A stretch of 64,000 nt of DNA from Oxalobacter formigenes (GCF_027158485.1 NZ_JAMKYJ010000007.1); one strand, 5' to 3'; positions 16,099 to 25,501 are shown, counted from the first letter of the stretch. Numbers and translations: made by a program. Notes: a model not told the origin generated them from the letters alone.

Positions 16099-16575
16099 TC
16101 AGGAAGGAAGTTGCTGTCCGGGTTCCCAGTTTACGATAACATCGTGAATCCGTTCAGGATTGGCTTCATTCGACAGGAATGTCCGGCATGTCCCGTCGGA
16201 AAACATGGCTGCGATTTCAGACAGGATTTCCAGATGTTGCTGGGTAACGTTATTGGGGATCAGAAGGAAAAACAGGAGATTGACCGGTTTTCCATCGGGA
16301 GCTTCAAAAGGAATCGGCTTTGCCAGTCTGACGAAAGCTGCGACCGGTGTTTTCAGCCCCTTGATTCTGCCATGCGGGACGGCCACGCCGTAACCGAGAC
16401 CTGTCGTACCCAGACTTTCACGGGCAAAAAGGTTATCGGTCACATCGGATCGTGAAATACCGCAATTATTTTCGAAAATGAGACCTGCCTGTTCGAATAC
16501 CCGTTTCTTGCTCGATACTTCCAGATCGAGAACAACGTTTTCAGAAGGCAGGATTTTGGAAAGGTTCGTTACCAT
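16099..16575 (-). CDS. ptsN: PTS IIA-like nitrogen regulatory protein PtsN (EIIA-Ntr)
   Basis: EIIA-Ntr is the terminal phosphoacceptor of the nitrogen PTS and controls potassium transport and other targets by direct binding. The 158-residue protein carries the phosphorylated His68 in GYGVAVPHGRIKG and ends its fold with the helix region around QQHLEILSEIAAMF. It lies 25 bp upstream of hprK on the same strand. The hpf and rpoN genes that usually precede ptsN are absent; queF is there instead. Confidence 0.96.
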   Translation of the reverse strand: MVTNLSKILPSENVVLDLEVSSKKRVFEQAGLIFENNCGISRSDVTDNLFARESLGTTGLGYGVAVPHGRIKGLKTPVAAFVRLAKPIPFEAPDGKPVNLLFFLLIPNNVTQQHLEILSEIAAMFSDGTCRTFLSNEANPERIHDVIVNWEPGQQLPS

Positions 16576-16666
16576 AAATAATCCGGTATTGTAGGAAATG
16601 AATTATAAAACGCATTGATCGATACAGGCCATGTCGATTCTCAAGATGTTTTGCCGATCATCCGTT

Positions 16667-17506
16667 TTACTGGCGCGCATGCCGGAGTGTTTGCGGTCTT
16701 TTCCCTGATGAGAAATTGCTTCGCCAGGGGTTGATATCGATGCCGCCACGACGAGTGTAGCGGGCGTAAACCGTCAGGCTTTGCGGTTTGCACATTTTCA
16801 GGATATCCAGAAAAATCCGCTCGACACACTGTTCATGGAAATCTTCGGATGAGCGCAGGCTGATAATGTATTTCAGCAATCCCTCCTGATCGATTTGCGG
16901 GCCGGCATAATGAATTTGCAGGCTGGCCCAGTCCGGCTGGCCGGTTACCGGGCAATTTGTTTTCAGCAGGTTGGAAACCAGCGTTTCTTCAACCGGAAAT
17001 TCTTCCTCATTGCTTTTCAGGAAAGATGGATCGGGAGTGTACTTGTCTGTGCCGATATCCAGCCGGTCAAGCGACAGGCCGTTCAGCTCTTCCAGTCTGG
17101 TTGCAGGAAAAACATCCGGTTGCCGGATAGAGACCTGAACAGGTGAGCCGAAAGCGTCACTCAAATCAGTCCGCAGAATCTGGATCAGGTCACCGGCTTC
17201 ATCCATCCGGGTCTGGGTGAATGAATTCAGATAAAGCTTCAACGATTTCGATTCAACGATATTGGGGGAATCGGCCGAGACGGAAAAATTCATGATCCCG
17301 ACCTGTGGTTTTCCACGCAGGTTAAGCCATGAAAGCTCGTAAGCGTTCCAGAAGTCGAGGCCGAAAAAGGGCAATGAACCGGTAATACCCAGTTTTTCGC
17401 GCATCGGTTTCCGTTCTATCGGAAACAATTGCGACGGGTCGTACTGTGTCGGATAAGTCGTCGATTTGCCGAGTGGTGAATTTTTCGTCTTGTCACTGCT
17501 TGTCAT
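16667..17506 (-). CDS. queF: NADPH-dependent 7-cyano-7-deazaguanine reductase QueF
   Basis: QueF reduces preQ0 to preQ1 in queuosine tRNA modification, acting in the cytoplasm. The 279-residue length marks the long, YqcD-type tandem T-fold form. The nucleophilic Cys and neighbours lie in TNCPVTGQPDW, and the QueF motif ESKSLKLYLNSF is present. The C-terminal ARYTRRGGIDINPWRS is also characteristic. It starts 23 bp downstream of ilvA and is probably co-transcribed with it; the two have no obvious metabolic link. Confidence 0.95.
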   Translation of the reverse strand: MTSSDKTKNSPLGKSTTYPTQYDPSQLFPIERKPMREKLGITGSLPFFGLDFWNAYELSWLNLRGKPQVGIMNFSVSADSPNIVESKSLKLYLNSFTQTRMDEAGDLIQILRTDLSDAFGSPVQVSIRQPDVFPATRLEELNGLSLDRLDIGTDKYTPDPSFLKSNEEEFPVEETLVSNLLKTNCPVTGQPDWASLQIHYAGPQIDQEGLLKYIISLRSSEDFHEQCVERIFLDILKMCKPQSLTVYARYTRRGGIDINPWRSNFSSGKRPQTLRHARQ

Positions 17507-17529
17507 GGGCTGATCCGTAAAAATAATGT

Positions 17530-19059
17530 TTACAGGAATAAACGATAAACAGGATTATCGCTCTCATTCCAGTGAGGATACCCGATGTTGGAGAGAAATT
17601 CGCCGAAAGCGTTCATGTCTTTTTCCGGAACCTGCAAGCCTACCAGCACACGTCCATAGTCTGCGCCATGATTGCGATAATGGAAAAGGCTGATATTCCA
17701 GTCCGGAGCCATCGAAGACAGGAAACGCATCAGGGCGCCAGGACGTTCCGGGAATTCGAAACGGTAGAGCAATTCGTCTTTTGCGAACGGACTCTTGCCG
17801 CCGACCATGTAGCGGATATGCAGCTTGCCGAGTTCGTCGTCGCTCAGGTCGATTGTCCTGTAATTGTTCTGCTCGAGTGACTCGATGATTTCTTTCTTTT
17901 CCCTGCGGTTCTTGACTTCGACACCGACAAAGACGTGAGCCGCCTTTTCGTCGCTGATCCGGTAATTGAATTCGGTGACGTGTCTTCTCCCGATCAGTTC
18001 GCAGAAGCGTTTGAAACTGCCCCGTTCTTCCGGAATGGTAACGGCCAGAACGGCTTCCCTGTTTTCGCCGACGTCGGCCCGTTCCGCGACGAAACGCAAA
18101 CGGTCGAAATTCATGTTGGCACCGGAAGTAACGGCCACCATGGTTTCACCTTTTACAGGGCGACCGGCCTCCTCGTTTTGCTCGACATAGTTTTTGATAC
18201 CGGCAACGGCCAGTGCACCGGCCGGTTCGAGAATACTGCGGGTGTCGAGAAAAACATCCTTGATGGCGGCACATACGTCATCCGTATCGACGAGGACGAT
18301 ATCGTCAACATAATCTTTCGATATACGGAAAGTTTCTTCTCCAACCAGCTTGACCGCAGTACCGTCCGAAAACAGTCCCACGTCTGGCAGGCTTACCCGG
18401 CTGCCGGATTCGAGGCTTTGTTTCATGGCACAGGAATCCGCCGTTTCAACACCGATAATCCTGATATCGGGGCGAATCTGTTTGACATAGGCGGCAATCC
18501 CGGCAATCAGGCCACCGCCGCCAATCGGAACGAAAATGGCGTGGATGGGTTTGGAGTGCTGGCGCAGAATTTCCATCCCGATGGTGCCTTGTCCGGCGAT
18601 CACGTCAGGATCGTCGAAAGGATGAATGAAGGTCAGATGGTGTTTCTTTTCGAGCATCAGGGCGTGTTCACAGGTGTCCGAGAAGGAATCGCCGTGAAGA
18701 ACGACTTCCACGTTGTCCCCGCCGTGAGCCTTCACGGCATCGATTTTCAATGGAGGGGTTGTCGTCGGCATCGCGATGATGGCCTTGCAGCCAAGTCGTT
18801 TTGCCGACAGCGCGACGCCTTGTGCATGGTTGCCTGCCGACGCACAGATGACGCCTTTCGCCAGTTGTTCCGGGGAGAGATTGGCCATCTTGTTATAGGC
18901 ACCCCTCAATTTGAAGCTGAAAACGCTTTGGACATCTTCACGTTTCAATAGAATCCGGTTTTCCGTACGGGCGGAAAGACCGGGTGCGAATTCAAGAGGT
19001 GATTCAGTTGCGACGTCGTATACACGTGCGGTGAGAATTTTTTTTAAGTAATCAGTCAT
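17530..19059 (-). CDS. ilvA: Threonine ammonia-lyase, biosynthetic
   Basis: IlvA deaminates threonine to 2-oxobutanoate, the first step to isoleucine. The 509-residue protein has the PLP lysine in FSFKLRGAYNKM, the glycine-rich phosphate loop GGGGLIAGIA, and a catalytic domain of about 320 residues. Two ACT-like regulatory repeats follow (AVLAVTIPEERGSFKRFCEL and YRFEFPERPGALMRF), as expected for the isoleucine-inhibited enzyme. MTDYLKK at 19059 is the conventional N-terminus; a start five codons earlier at 19074 is possible. No leader peptide with Ile/Val/Leu codons is evident upstream. Confidence 0.96.
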   Translation of the reverse strand: MTDYLKKILTARVYDVATESPLEFAPGLSARTENRILLKREDVQSVFSFKLRGAYNKMANLSPEQLAKGVICASAGNHAQGVALSAKRLGCKAIIAMPTTTPPLKIDAVKAHGGDNVEVVLHGDSFSDTCEHALMLEKKHHLTFIHPFDDPDVIAGQGTIGMEILRQHSKPIHAIFVPIGGGGLIAGIAAYVKQIRPDIRIIGVETADSCAMKQSLESGSRVSLPDVGLFSDGTAVKLVGEETFRISKDYVDDIVLVDTDDVCAAIKDVFLDTRSILEPAGALAVAGIKNYVEQNEEAGRPVKGETMVAVTSGANMNFDRLRFVAERADVGENREAVLAVTIPEERGSFKRFCELIGRRHVTEFNYRISDEKAAHVFVGVEVKNRREKKEIIESLEQNNYRTIDLSDDELGKLHIRYMVGGKSPFAKDELLYRFEFPERPGALMRFLSSMAPDWNISLFHYRNHGADYGRVLVGLQVPEKDMNAFGEFLSNIGYPHWNESDNPVYRLFL

Positions 19060-19207
19060 AATGATGCTGGACAAGGCCTGTAATTTTACGCACCATTATA
19101 ATCCGCGTTAAAGACCCCTTGTTTTTTTTCGTATCCCGGTCAGTGTGTTTTCACGACATCATCGGATCGTAACGGTTTTCGATGGAAAGAATTGGAAATT
19201 TTATAAA

Positions 19208-19699
19208 ATGGTCGAATCTGCCGTTCACTGGTTAATGTCGTATCTGGCTATTCCCGAGATCGGGCTGACGTCAGTCTTTATCATCTGTTTTGTGTCGGCG
19301 ACGTTATTGCCTATGGGGTCAGAACCGGCAGTGTTTGCTGTCATCGCTTCTTCGCCTTCGATGTTCTGGCCGGTTATGATTGTCGCCACGATCGGCAATA
19401 CATTAGGCGGCATTTTGAATTACTGGATAGGGTACGGCGCCAAGGAAGCATTTGCCAGGGAGAGAAAAACACGCTGGTTCGGCTGGCTGGAAAAATACGG
19501 TGCCAAGACCATGTTGCTGGGATGGATGCCCGGGATCGGTGATCCACTTTGTACATTGGGTGGATGGCTGAAATTGCCTTTCTGGCCCTGTGTCTGGTAT
19601 ATGACCATAGGCAAATTTATACGTTATCTTTTAATGACCTGGTTATTGTTGTACATTCCCAATGAAACCTGGCGCGAATTTGCGCGCTTGCTGGGGTAA
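19208..19699 (+). CDS. YqaA family membrane protein (DedA-like/VTT superfamily)
   Basis: A 163-residue inner-membrane protein with about four hydrophobic segments. It carries the YqaA/DedA-type pattern GNTLGGILNYWIGYG and GWMPGIGDPLCTLGGWLKLPFW, which resembles the re-entrant loop of the VTT superfamily. Members are linked to lipid scrambling or envelope homeostasis, but the exact role of YqaA is unknown. I chose ATG 19208; an ATG at 19145 would add a hydrophilic 21-residue stretch. Its stop overlaps the start of the next gene by one base (TAATG), so the two are translationally coupled. Confidence 0.85.
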   Translation: MVESAVHWLMSYLAIPEIGLTSVFIICFVSATLLPMGSEPAVFAVIASSPSMFWPVMIVATIGNTLGGILNYWIGYGAKEAFARERKTRWFGWLEKYGAKTMLLGWMPGIGDPLCTLGGWLKLPFWPCVWYMTIGKFIRYLLMTWLLLYIPNETWREFARLLG

Positions 19700-20157
19700 T
19701 GGCAGGAAAAAAAATTCCGAAAATGAAAAATGATTGTGTATTGTGTTCGTTCAAACCTGAAGACACGGTTTTCTCGAATGCAAAATGGCGTGTGATTCAG
19801 GTAAGCGACAGGGACTATCCCGGGTTTTGCCGGGTAATCTGGAATGAACATGTTCGTGAAATGACCGATCTTGACGTTGCAGACCGGCTCGAATTGATGA
19901 ATGCCATCTGGACGGTTGAGAAAATCGTCAGGGACGTCATGCAGCCGGATAAAATCAATCTCGCTTCACTGGGCAATATGGTGCCGCATCTCCACTGGCA
20001 TGTGATTCCGCGTTTTGAAAACGACAAAAATTTCCCGGATTCCATCTGGTCGCAGACAAGGCGTGCCGTCGATGTGAATGTGATGAATGAAAGAATGGCG
20101 CGTGCATCCGGACTGAAAAATGCCCTGTGTCATGCTCTTGAAAAACAGTTTATGTAA
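19699..20157 (+). CDS. HIT family nucleotide-binding protein
   Basis: A 152-residue histidine-triad protein with the HLHWHVIPR active site. The N-terminal CVLCSF and the long acidic middle resemble the diadenosine-tetraphosphate hydrolase-like HIT group of proteobacteria. HIT proteins hydrolyse or transfer nucleotidyl groups; the substrate is not determinable here. It is coupled to the upstream YqaA gene by a 1-nt overlap and sits 15 bp before ubiE. Confidence 0.9.
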   Translation: MAGKKIPKMKNDCVLCSFKPEDTVFSNAKWRVIQVSDRDYPGFCRVIWNEHVREMTDLDVADRLELMNAIWTVEKIVRDVMQPDKINLASLGNMVPHLHWHVIPRFENDKNFPDSIWSQTRRAVDVNVMNERMARASGLKNALCHALEKQFM

Positions 20158-20172
20158 ATTGAATCGGCTGTC

Positions 20173-20907
20173 ATGACGAAACTGACGCATTTTGGTTATC
20201 AAAAAGTTAATGAAGAAGAAAAATCGGGTAAAGTAGCCGACGTATTCAATCACGTTGCGCAGCATTACGACCTGATGAACGATTTGATGTCGGGCGGGAT
20301 GCACCGCTTGTGGAAGGCGTTTGCCGTATCGCAGGCGGGTGTGAAAGAAGGCTTCAGGGTACTGGATATCGCAGGCGGTACGGGCGATCTGACCTGGTCG
20401 TTTTCGAAACAGGTCGGTGACACCGGCGAAGTCTGGCTGACTGATATCAATGAAACCATGCTGCAATGCGGACGCGACAAGCTTCTGAACAGGGGAGTGC
20501 TGGTTCCGACACTGGTGTGCGATGCGGAAAAATTGCCTTTTCCCGACAATTATTTCGATCGTGTTATAGTATCCTTTGGTCTCCGGAATATGACTCATAA
20601 AGAACAGGCCCTGTCTGAAATGAATCGTGTATTGAAACCCGGGGGCAAATTGCTGGTTCTGGAGTTTTCTAAAGTATGGAAGCCCCTGCAGAACCTGTAC
20701 GATATTTATTCTTTTTCCGTACTGCCATGGCTTGGAAAGCATGTGGCGAAAAGTGCGGATAGCTACCGCTATCTGGCAGAATCCATACGGGTTCATCCGG
20801 ATCAGGCAACTTTACAGAAAATGATGGAAGATGCCGGGTTTGTTTGTGCCAGATTTTTCAATCTGACCGCAGGAGTGGTCGCCCTTCATACAGGCATGAA
20901 GTTATAA
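20173..20907 (+). CDS. ubiE: Ubiquinone/menaquinone biosynthesis C-methyltransferase UbiE
   Basis: UbiE C-methylates the benzoquinol (or demethylmenaquinol) ring using S-adenosylmethionine. The 244-residue protein shows the N-terminal FGYQKV, then VFNHVAQHYDLMNDLMSGG, SAM motif I LDIAGGTGDLTW, and the motif RVIVSFGLRNMTHKEQAL. Length is typical. It lies in a run with the HIT protein gene, the Tim44-like gene and, after a terminator, ubiB. Confidence 0.97.
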   Translation: MTKLTHFGYQKVNEEEKSGKVADVFNHVAQHYDLMNDLMSGGMHRLWKAFAVSQAGVKEGFRVLDIAGGTGDLTWSFSKQVGDTGEVWLTDINETMLQCGRDKLLNRGVLVPTLVCDAEKLPFPDNYFDRVIVSFGLRNMTHKEQALSEMNRVLKPGGKLLVLEFSKVWKPLQNLYDIYSFSVLPWLGKHVAKSADSYRYLAESIRVHPDQATLQKMMEDAGFVCARFFNLTAGVVALHTGMKL

Positions 20908-20916
20908 AGGAGATTT

Positions 20917-21834
20917 ATGAAAAAGTTTTTGCTTGCATTCGTTCTGGTAGCCAGTTTGTCGTCAATGGTGATGACGGACGTTCATGCAAGAAGATTTGGA
21001 GGCGGCTCGTTCGGACGCCAGTCTTCCAATATCGGCAGAATCGCACCGATGCAAAGGAGCATGCCGAACCAGCAGGCTCAGCAGGCCCAGCGTGCAGCCA
21101 ATCAGTCGCAGGCAGCCAATGCGGCCAGACCGGCCAGCCGCTGGGGTGGTATTCTGGGCGGTGCATTGCTCGGCCTCGGGCTGGGAGCGCTGTTAAGTCA
21201 TATGGGCATTGGCGGCGATTTTGCAGGCATGATCAGCACGGTATTGATGCTCGCTCTCATTTTCTTTGCCATCCGCTTCCTCATGCGTCGTTTTACCGGA
21301 AGGGGTAAGCCGCAGGATCAGACAGCTTATGCGTCACAATATAATGACAACGGCTATAACCAGTCGTCCACTCCGGAAATCGGTTCGGGATTGCCGCATC
21401 AATATGCAGGAAACCAGACTGTAAATACGGGTTCCGGAATGCAAAACGACAACTGGGGAATTCCGGTTGATTTTGATGTGCCCGCTTTCCTGCGCGCGGC
21501 CAAATCGTATTACATCCGGATGCAGGCAGCCTGGGACAAGGCGGATATTCATGATATCCATGAATTCACGACGCCTGAAATGTTTGCTGAAATGAAGCTT
21601 CAGTTGCAGGAACGTGGACCGGGTCCGAACATCACCGATGTCGTTTCTCTGGATGCCGAATTGCTCGGTATTGAAACGCTGAACAATGAATATATGGCCA
21701 GCGTGAAATTCTCGGGAATGATCAGGGAATCCGAAGGGGCTCCGGCTGAGCCGTTTGCGGAAGTCTGGAATATGACGCGCCCGATTTCAAAAGAAGGTGG
21801 CTGGGTTCTGGCAGGCATTCAGCAGCTGTCCTGA
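20917..21834 (+). CDS. Tim44-like domain membrane protein
   Basis: The 305-residue product has an N-terminal hydrophobic signal ending in VHA, then a Gly/Arg/Gln/Ala-rich low-complexity stretch. Two close hydrophobic segments follow (GGILGGALLGLGLGALLSHM and the one near 110-130). The C-terminal domain of about 130 residues is of the Tim44 type (FLRAAKSYYIRMQAAWDKAD, ending GWVLAGIQQL). Such proteins are common next to ubiE in Burkholderiales; a role with UbiB or in membrane protein handling is only inferred. AGGAG at 20909-20913 supports the start. Confidence 0.85.
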   Translation: MKKFLLAFVLVASLSSMVMTDVHARRFGGGSFGRQSSNIGRIAPMQRSMPNQQAQQAQRAANQSQAANAARPASRWGGILGGALLGLGLGALLSHMGIGGDFAGMISTVLMLALIFFAIRFLMRRFTGRGKPQDQTAYASQYNDNGYNQSSTPEIGSGLPHQYAGNQTVNTGSGMQNDNWGIPVDFDVPAFLRAAKSYYIRMQAAWDKADIHDIHEFTTPEMFAEMKLQLQERGPGPNITDVVSLDAELLGIETLNNEYMASVKFSGMIRESEGAPAEPFAEVWNMTRPISKEGGWVLAGIQQLS

Positions 21835-21857
21835 AAAATGGCCTGACGTATGCCGTG

Positions 21858-21900
21858 ATAAAACCGTCCGATCATCAAACGCGGACGGTTTTATTTTTTT
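21858..21900 (+). terminator. Intrinsic terminator after the Tim44-like gene
   Basis: AAACCGTCCG (21861-21870) pairs with CGGACGGTTT around an 11-nt loop, followed by ATTTTTTT. It ends the ubiE unit before ubiB. Confidence 0.85.
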
Positions 21901-22022
21901 CGGGGAATGCAAATTCTTTGTTTTTTGCCGACAAAACCGGTAGTCATTCACAGGAAAATAACATATCGTATCCGGATGAGTGATCGAATACCGACAACAA
22001 TGCTGATGGGAGTGATTGAGTA

Positions 22023-23585
22023 ATGCGAAAAGTCTGGCGACTGATCGTTATTTTTTACATCCTGTTCCGATATGGGCTGGACGAAATGGCTGTTTCGTAC
22101 ATCCCGAGCCAGCGTTTTGTCTTCTTTTACCGGCGAGTGTTTTTCTGGCGGAATCTGTCGGTTCCACCGGGGGTCAGACTGAGGCTGGCGCTGGAAAATC
22201 TCGGGCCCATATTCATCAAATTCGGACAGATGCTGTCAACCCGGAGGGATTTGCTGCCCGGTGACATTGCGGATGAATTGTCAAAACTTCAGGACAGGGT
22301 TCCACCTTTCGATTCCAATGTAGCCGTCGAGCAGATAACCCGGTATCTTGGCGCGCCTCCGGAAGAGTTGTTCGCATCTTTTGACCGAATCCCGGTTGCA
22401 TCCGCTTCCGTTGCACAAGTTCATTTTGCGAAATTGCATAACGGGCATGAGGTTGCCGTCAAGGTATTGCGCCCTGAAATGCAAAAGCGGATCGGTCGTG
22501 ACATCGAACTGATGTATGTTTTTGCGGCTTTGGGGGAAAAATTCTGGAAAGACGGCAAGCGCCTGCGCCTGTCTGCTGTGGTTCACGAGTTCGACAAATC
22601 CCTTCACGATGAACTTGACCTGATGCGCGAAGCGGCCAATTACAGCCAGTTGCGTCGTAATTTTGCCGATTCCGAAACCCTGGTCGTGCCTGAAATATTC
22701 TGGGATTACTGCTCTACCAATGTCATTGTGATGGAACGGATGTATGGCATTCCCATTTCGCAGATCGATCGCCTGAAGGAAGCCGGATTCGATCTGAAAA
22801 AACTGGCGAATGACGGCGTAGAGATTTTTTTGACGCAGGTTTTCAGGGATGCTTTTTTTCATGCCGACATGCATCCGGGCAACATCCTCATTTCAACTGA
22901 ACCGTCCACCTACGGCAAGTATGTCGCGCTCGACCTGGGGATTGTCGGAATGCTGGACGATTTTGACAAGGAATATCTTTCAAAGAATTTTCTGGCTTTT
23001 TTCCGGCGCGATTACAAAATGGTTGCCGAGGCGAACATTGAATCCGGCTGGGCTCCTCCGGGAACCAGTGTGGTAGAGCTGGAAGCGGCCGTTCGCGTGT
23101 GTTGTGAGCCCATGATCGACCGTCCTCTTAAAGATTTTTCTTTTGGGCTGGTCTTGATGCGGTTGTTCCAGACTTCGCGCAGGTTCAATATCGAAGTCCA
23201 GCCCCAGCTGGTTCTGTTACAAAAAACCATGCTGAATATCGAAGGGCTTGGACGTCAGCTCGATCCCGATCTGGATCTCTGGAAAACAGCCAAGCCTTTC
23301 CTTGAAGACTGGATGGACCGGCAGGTCGGTGTTCGTGGCATGATCGACCGTTTCAAGCTGGAGGCGGTCAATTACGGGCAGATTCTTCCCCAGTTACCGC
23401 GATTGCTTGCCGAAGCGCTGAAAAATGTTGCCAAACCGGATGACAGAAGCGAATTGCTCGACCAGCTGATTGTCGAGCAAAAGAAAATCAATGGACGGCT
23501 GAACAGTTTCCTGTATTTTGCAGGAGGTCTTCTGTTCGGAATCCTGCTTGTCAAAATCCTGTTTAACTGGCGATTTTTTCTGTAA
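22023..23585 (+). CDS. ubiB: UbiB family ubiquinone biosynthesis accessory kinase/ATPase
   Basis: UbiB is an atypical ADCK/COQ8-type kinase fold needed for ubiquinone synthesis at the inner membrane. The 520-residue protein has the KxGQ motif in IKFGQMLSTRRDLLP, the Ala-rich loop ASASVAQVH, and HADMHPGNILI with LDLGIVG for nucleotide/metal binding. A C-terminal hydrophobic segment (FAGGLLFGILLVKILFNW) anchors it. It follows ubiE and the Tim44-like gene. The SCP2-domain gene ubiJ, often located just before ubiB, is not here. Confidence 0.95.
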   Translation: MRKVWRLIVIFYILFRYGLDEMAVSYIPSQRFVFFYRRVFFWRNLSVPPGVRLRLALENLGPIFIKFGQMLSTRRDLLPGDIADELSKLQDRVPPFDSNVAVEQITRYLGAPPEELFASFDRIPVASASVAQVHFAKLHNGHEVAVKVLRPEMQKRIGRDIELMYVFAALGEKFWKDGKRLRLSAVVHEFDKSLHDELDLMREAANYSQLRRNFADSETLVVPEIFWDYCSTNVIVMERMYGIPISQIDRLKEAGFDLKKLANDGVEIFLTQVFRDAFFHADMHPGNILISTEPSTYGKYVALDLGIVGMLDDFDKEYLSKNFLAFFRRDYKMVAEANIESGWAPPGTSVVELEAAVRVCCEPMIDRPLKDFSFGLVLMRLFQTSRRFNIEVQPQLVLLQKTMLNIEGLGRQLDPDLDLWKTAKPFLEDWMDRQVGVRGMIDRFKLEAVNYGQILPQLPRLLAEALKNVAKPDDRSELLDQLIVEQKKINGRLNSFLYFAGGLLFGILLVKILFNWRFFL

Positions 23586-23623
23586 AAATTTCAGCCTGTT
23601 TCCATTTGTCAAAATAAAACAAC

Positions 23624-23673
23624 GGCCTCTGATTTCGGTTCCTCTAAAACCATGAAATCAGGCGTTTTTTTTC
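23624..23673 (+). terminator. Intrinsic terminator after ubiB
   Basis: CTGATTTC (23629-23636) pairs with GAAATCAG (23654-23661) around a 17-nt loop. GC then a run of eight T follows, interrupted only by one G. Confidence 0.75.
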
Positions 23674-23742
23674 GCATTAAATTTCTCATCTGACAGTATA
23701 ATTTGCAGCGTTTTCAACGCGTCGTTCTTTTTATGCTTTCAT

Positions 23743-25182
23743 ATGAATACTCTCATCTGGTTCGTAGTCCTGTACTGGATCGTTTCCGTCGGTATAGGTA
23801 TTTATGCGGCGCGTTATGTCAGGAATTCAAAAGATTTTGCCGTTGCGGGGCGTTCCTTGCCCATGGCCGTTGTAACAGCAATGGTTTTTGCCACCTGGTT
23901 CGGTTCTGAAGCGGTTCTCGGCATTCCTGCCACATTCGTTCAAAAAGGGTTTGTAGGGGTCATTGCCGATCCGTTCGGTTCGGCCATGTGCCTGATCATC
24001 GTCGGTCTCGTTTTTGCAAAACGTCTGTACCGGATGAACCTGATGACGATCAGCGATTATTACAAGAATCGTTACGGTCGCGCCGTCGAGATTATCGTTT
24101 CCCTTTGTATCGTCATTTCCTATCTTGGCTGGGTGGCTGCCCAGATCAAGGCGCTCGGTCTGGTCTTCAATGTCGTTTCCGGAGGCGCCATTTCCATGAA
24201 TACCGGGATGATCATCGGTTCGGTCAGTGTGTTGGTTTACACCCTGATGGGGGGCATGTGGTCAGTTGCCATTACCGATTTTCTCCAGATGATCATCATT
24301 GTGATCGGTATCATCTACATCAGCTGGGAAGTGTCCGGAATGGTGGGCGGTGCCGAGATGGTCGTGCGCCATGCGGCAGAAGCGGGCAAGTTGCGGATAT
24401 GGCCCAAACCCGAGTTAAGGGATATCCTCTGGTTCTTCGGGGCGTGGGTTACCCTGATGTTCGGTTCGATTCCCCAACAGGACGTTTTCCAGCGTGTCGC
24501 TTCTTCCAAAAATGAAAACGTGGCGAGAAACGCATCGATTGTCGGGGGCGTGTTCTATCTTCTGTTTGCCCTGATCCCGATGTTCTTGTGTTATTCGGCC
24601 ATGCTGATCGACCCGGTTCTGGTGGAAAGTCTGATCGACAAGGATTCACAGATGATCCTGCCGATGATGATCATGACCTATATGCCGGTTTTCGCACAGG
24701 TCATGTTTTTCGGTGCCTTGCTGTCCGCAATCAAGAGCTGCGCAAGCGCTACCTTGCTGGCTCCATCCGTCACTTTTTCCGAAAATGTGATGAAGGAAAT
24801 TCTGCCTAATCTTTCCGACAAGCAGTCGCTTTTGATGATGCGTCTGGTCGTGCTGGTATTTGCGGTAATCGTGACGGTATTCGCCATGAATTCCAATTCG
24901 AGTATCTTCGAAATGGTGGAGGATGCCTATAAAATTACACTTGTCGCCGCATTCGTGCCACTGGTTGCCGGTTTTTTCTGGAAATACGCAAACCGGCATG
25001 GTGCACTGACTTCCATGATTGCAGGACTGGTATCATGGATCGGCATGGAAATTCTCTGTCCGGACTGGACGATGCCCCCACAACTGGTTGGGCTTGTCAT
25101 GAGCGTGATCGGCATGATTGCCGGTTCACTTGTGTCTCTTAAATTGCGCAAGGAAACCGAAGCCCGAAACGTATCGGTGTAA
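23743..25182 (+). CDS. Sodium:solute symporter family protein
   Basis: A 479-residue inner-membrane transporter of the SSS (PutP/SGLT) family with about 12-13 hydrophobic segments. Family features are the N-terminal YVRNSKDFAVAGRSLP with the following WFGSEAVLGIPATF, the central TLMGGMWSVAITDFLQ, and FGALLSAIKSCASATLLAPS. SSS proteins use the sodium gradient to import amino acids, sugars, carboxylates or vitamins; the substrate is not identifiable by eye. It is flanked by a terminator upstream and the FmdB gene downstream. Confidence 0.9.
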   Translation: MNTLIWFVVLYWIVSVGIGIYAARYVRNSKDFAVAGRSLPMAVVTAMVFATWFGSEAVLGIPATFVQKGFVGVIADPFGSAMCLIIVGLVFAKRLYRMNLMTISDYYKNRYGRAVEIIVSLCIVISYLGWVAAQIKALGLVFNVVSGGAISMNTGMIIGSVSVLVYTLMGGMWSVAITDFLQMIIIVIGIIYISWEVSGMVGGAEMVVRHAAEAGKLRIWPKPELRDILWFFGAWVTLMFGSIPQQDVFQRVASSKNENVARNASIVGGVFYLLFALIPMFLCYSAMLIDPVLVESLIDKDSQMILPMMIMTYMPVFAQVMFFGALLSAIKSCASATLLAPSVTFSENVMKEILPNLSDKQSLLMMRLVVLVFAVIVTVFAMNSNSSIFEMVEDAYKITLVAAFVPLVAGFFWKYANRHGALTSMIAGLVSWIGMEILCPDWTMPPQLVGLVMSVIGMIAGSLVSLKLRKETEARNVSV

Positions 25183-25237
25183 TTCTTTTTAAAAAGAACT
25201 ATAATTTCAGGATTTCGGGAGTTTTTGGAGTAAAAAA

Positions 25238-25495
25238 ATGCCAATTTATGCTTATCGTTGTGATGATTGCGGTTTTTCCAAGGATGTACTGCAAAAATTG
25301 TCTGATCAACCGCTTACGATTTGTCCTTCCTGCGGTAAAGAGAGCTTCAAGAAACAATTGACCTGCGCATCGTTTCAGCTGAAAGGATCCGGCTGGTATG
25401 AAACCGACTTCAAGAACAGCGGCAGTGATCATTCCGCAGGTTCAGGTTGCAGTTGCTGTCCCATGAGTAATCCGGACACGGGATCTTGCGGTTGA
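25238..25495 (+). CDS. FmdB family zinc-ribbon protein
   Basis: An 85-residue protein beginning MPIYAYRCDDCG. Two CxxC pairs (Cys8/Cys11 and the later CPSCGK) form a zinc ribbon, as in the FmdB putative regulatory family. The C-terminus is Ser/Gly/Cys-rich (GSGCSCCPMS), a common trait of the betaproteobacterial members. Function is unknown. GGAG at 25227-25230 supports the ATG. In many Burkholderiales this gene lies just before a DUF502 gene and aspS; here it is next to aspS directly. Confidence 0.9.
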   Translation: MPIYAYRCDDCGFSKDVLQKLSDQPLTICPSCGKESFKKQLTCASFQLKGSGWYETDFKNSGSDHSAGSGCSCCPMSNPDTGSCG

Positions 25496-25501
25496 TTTAT
25501 G

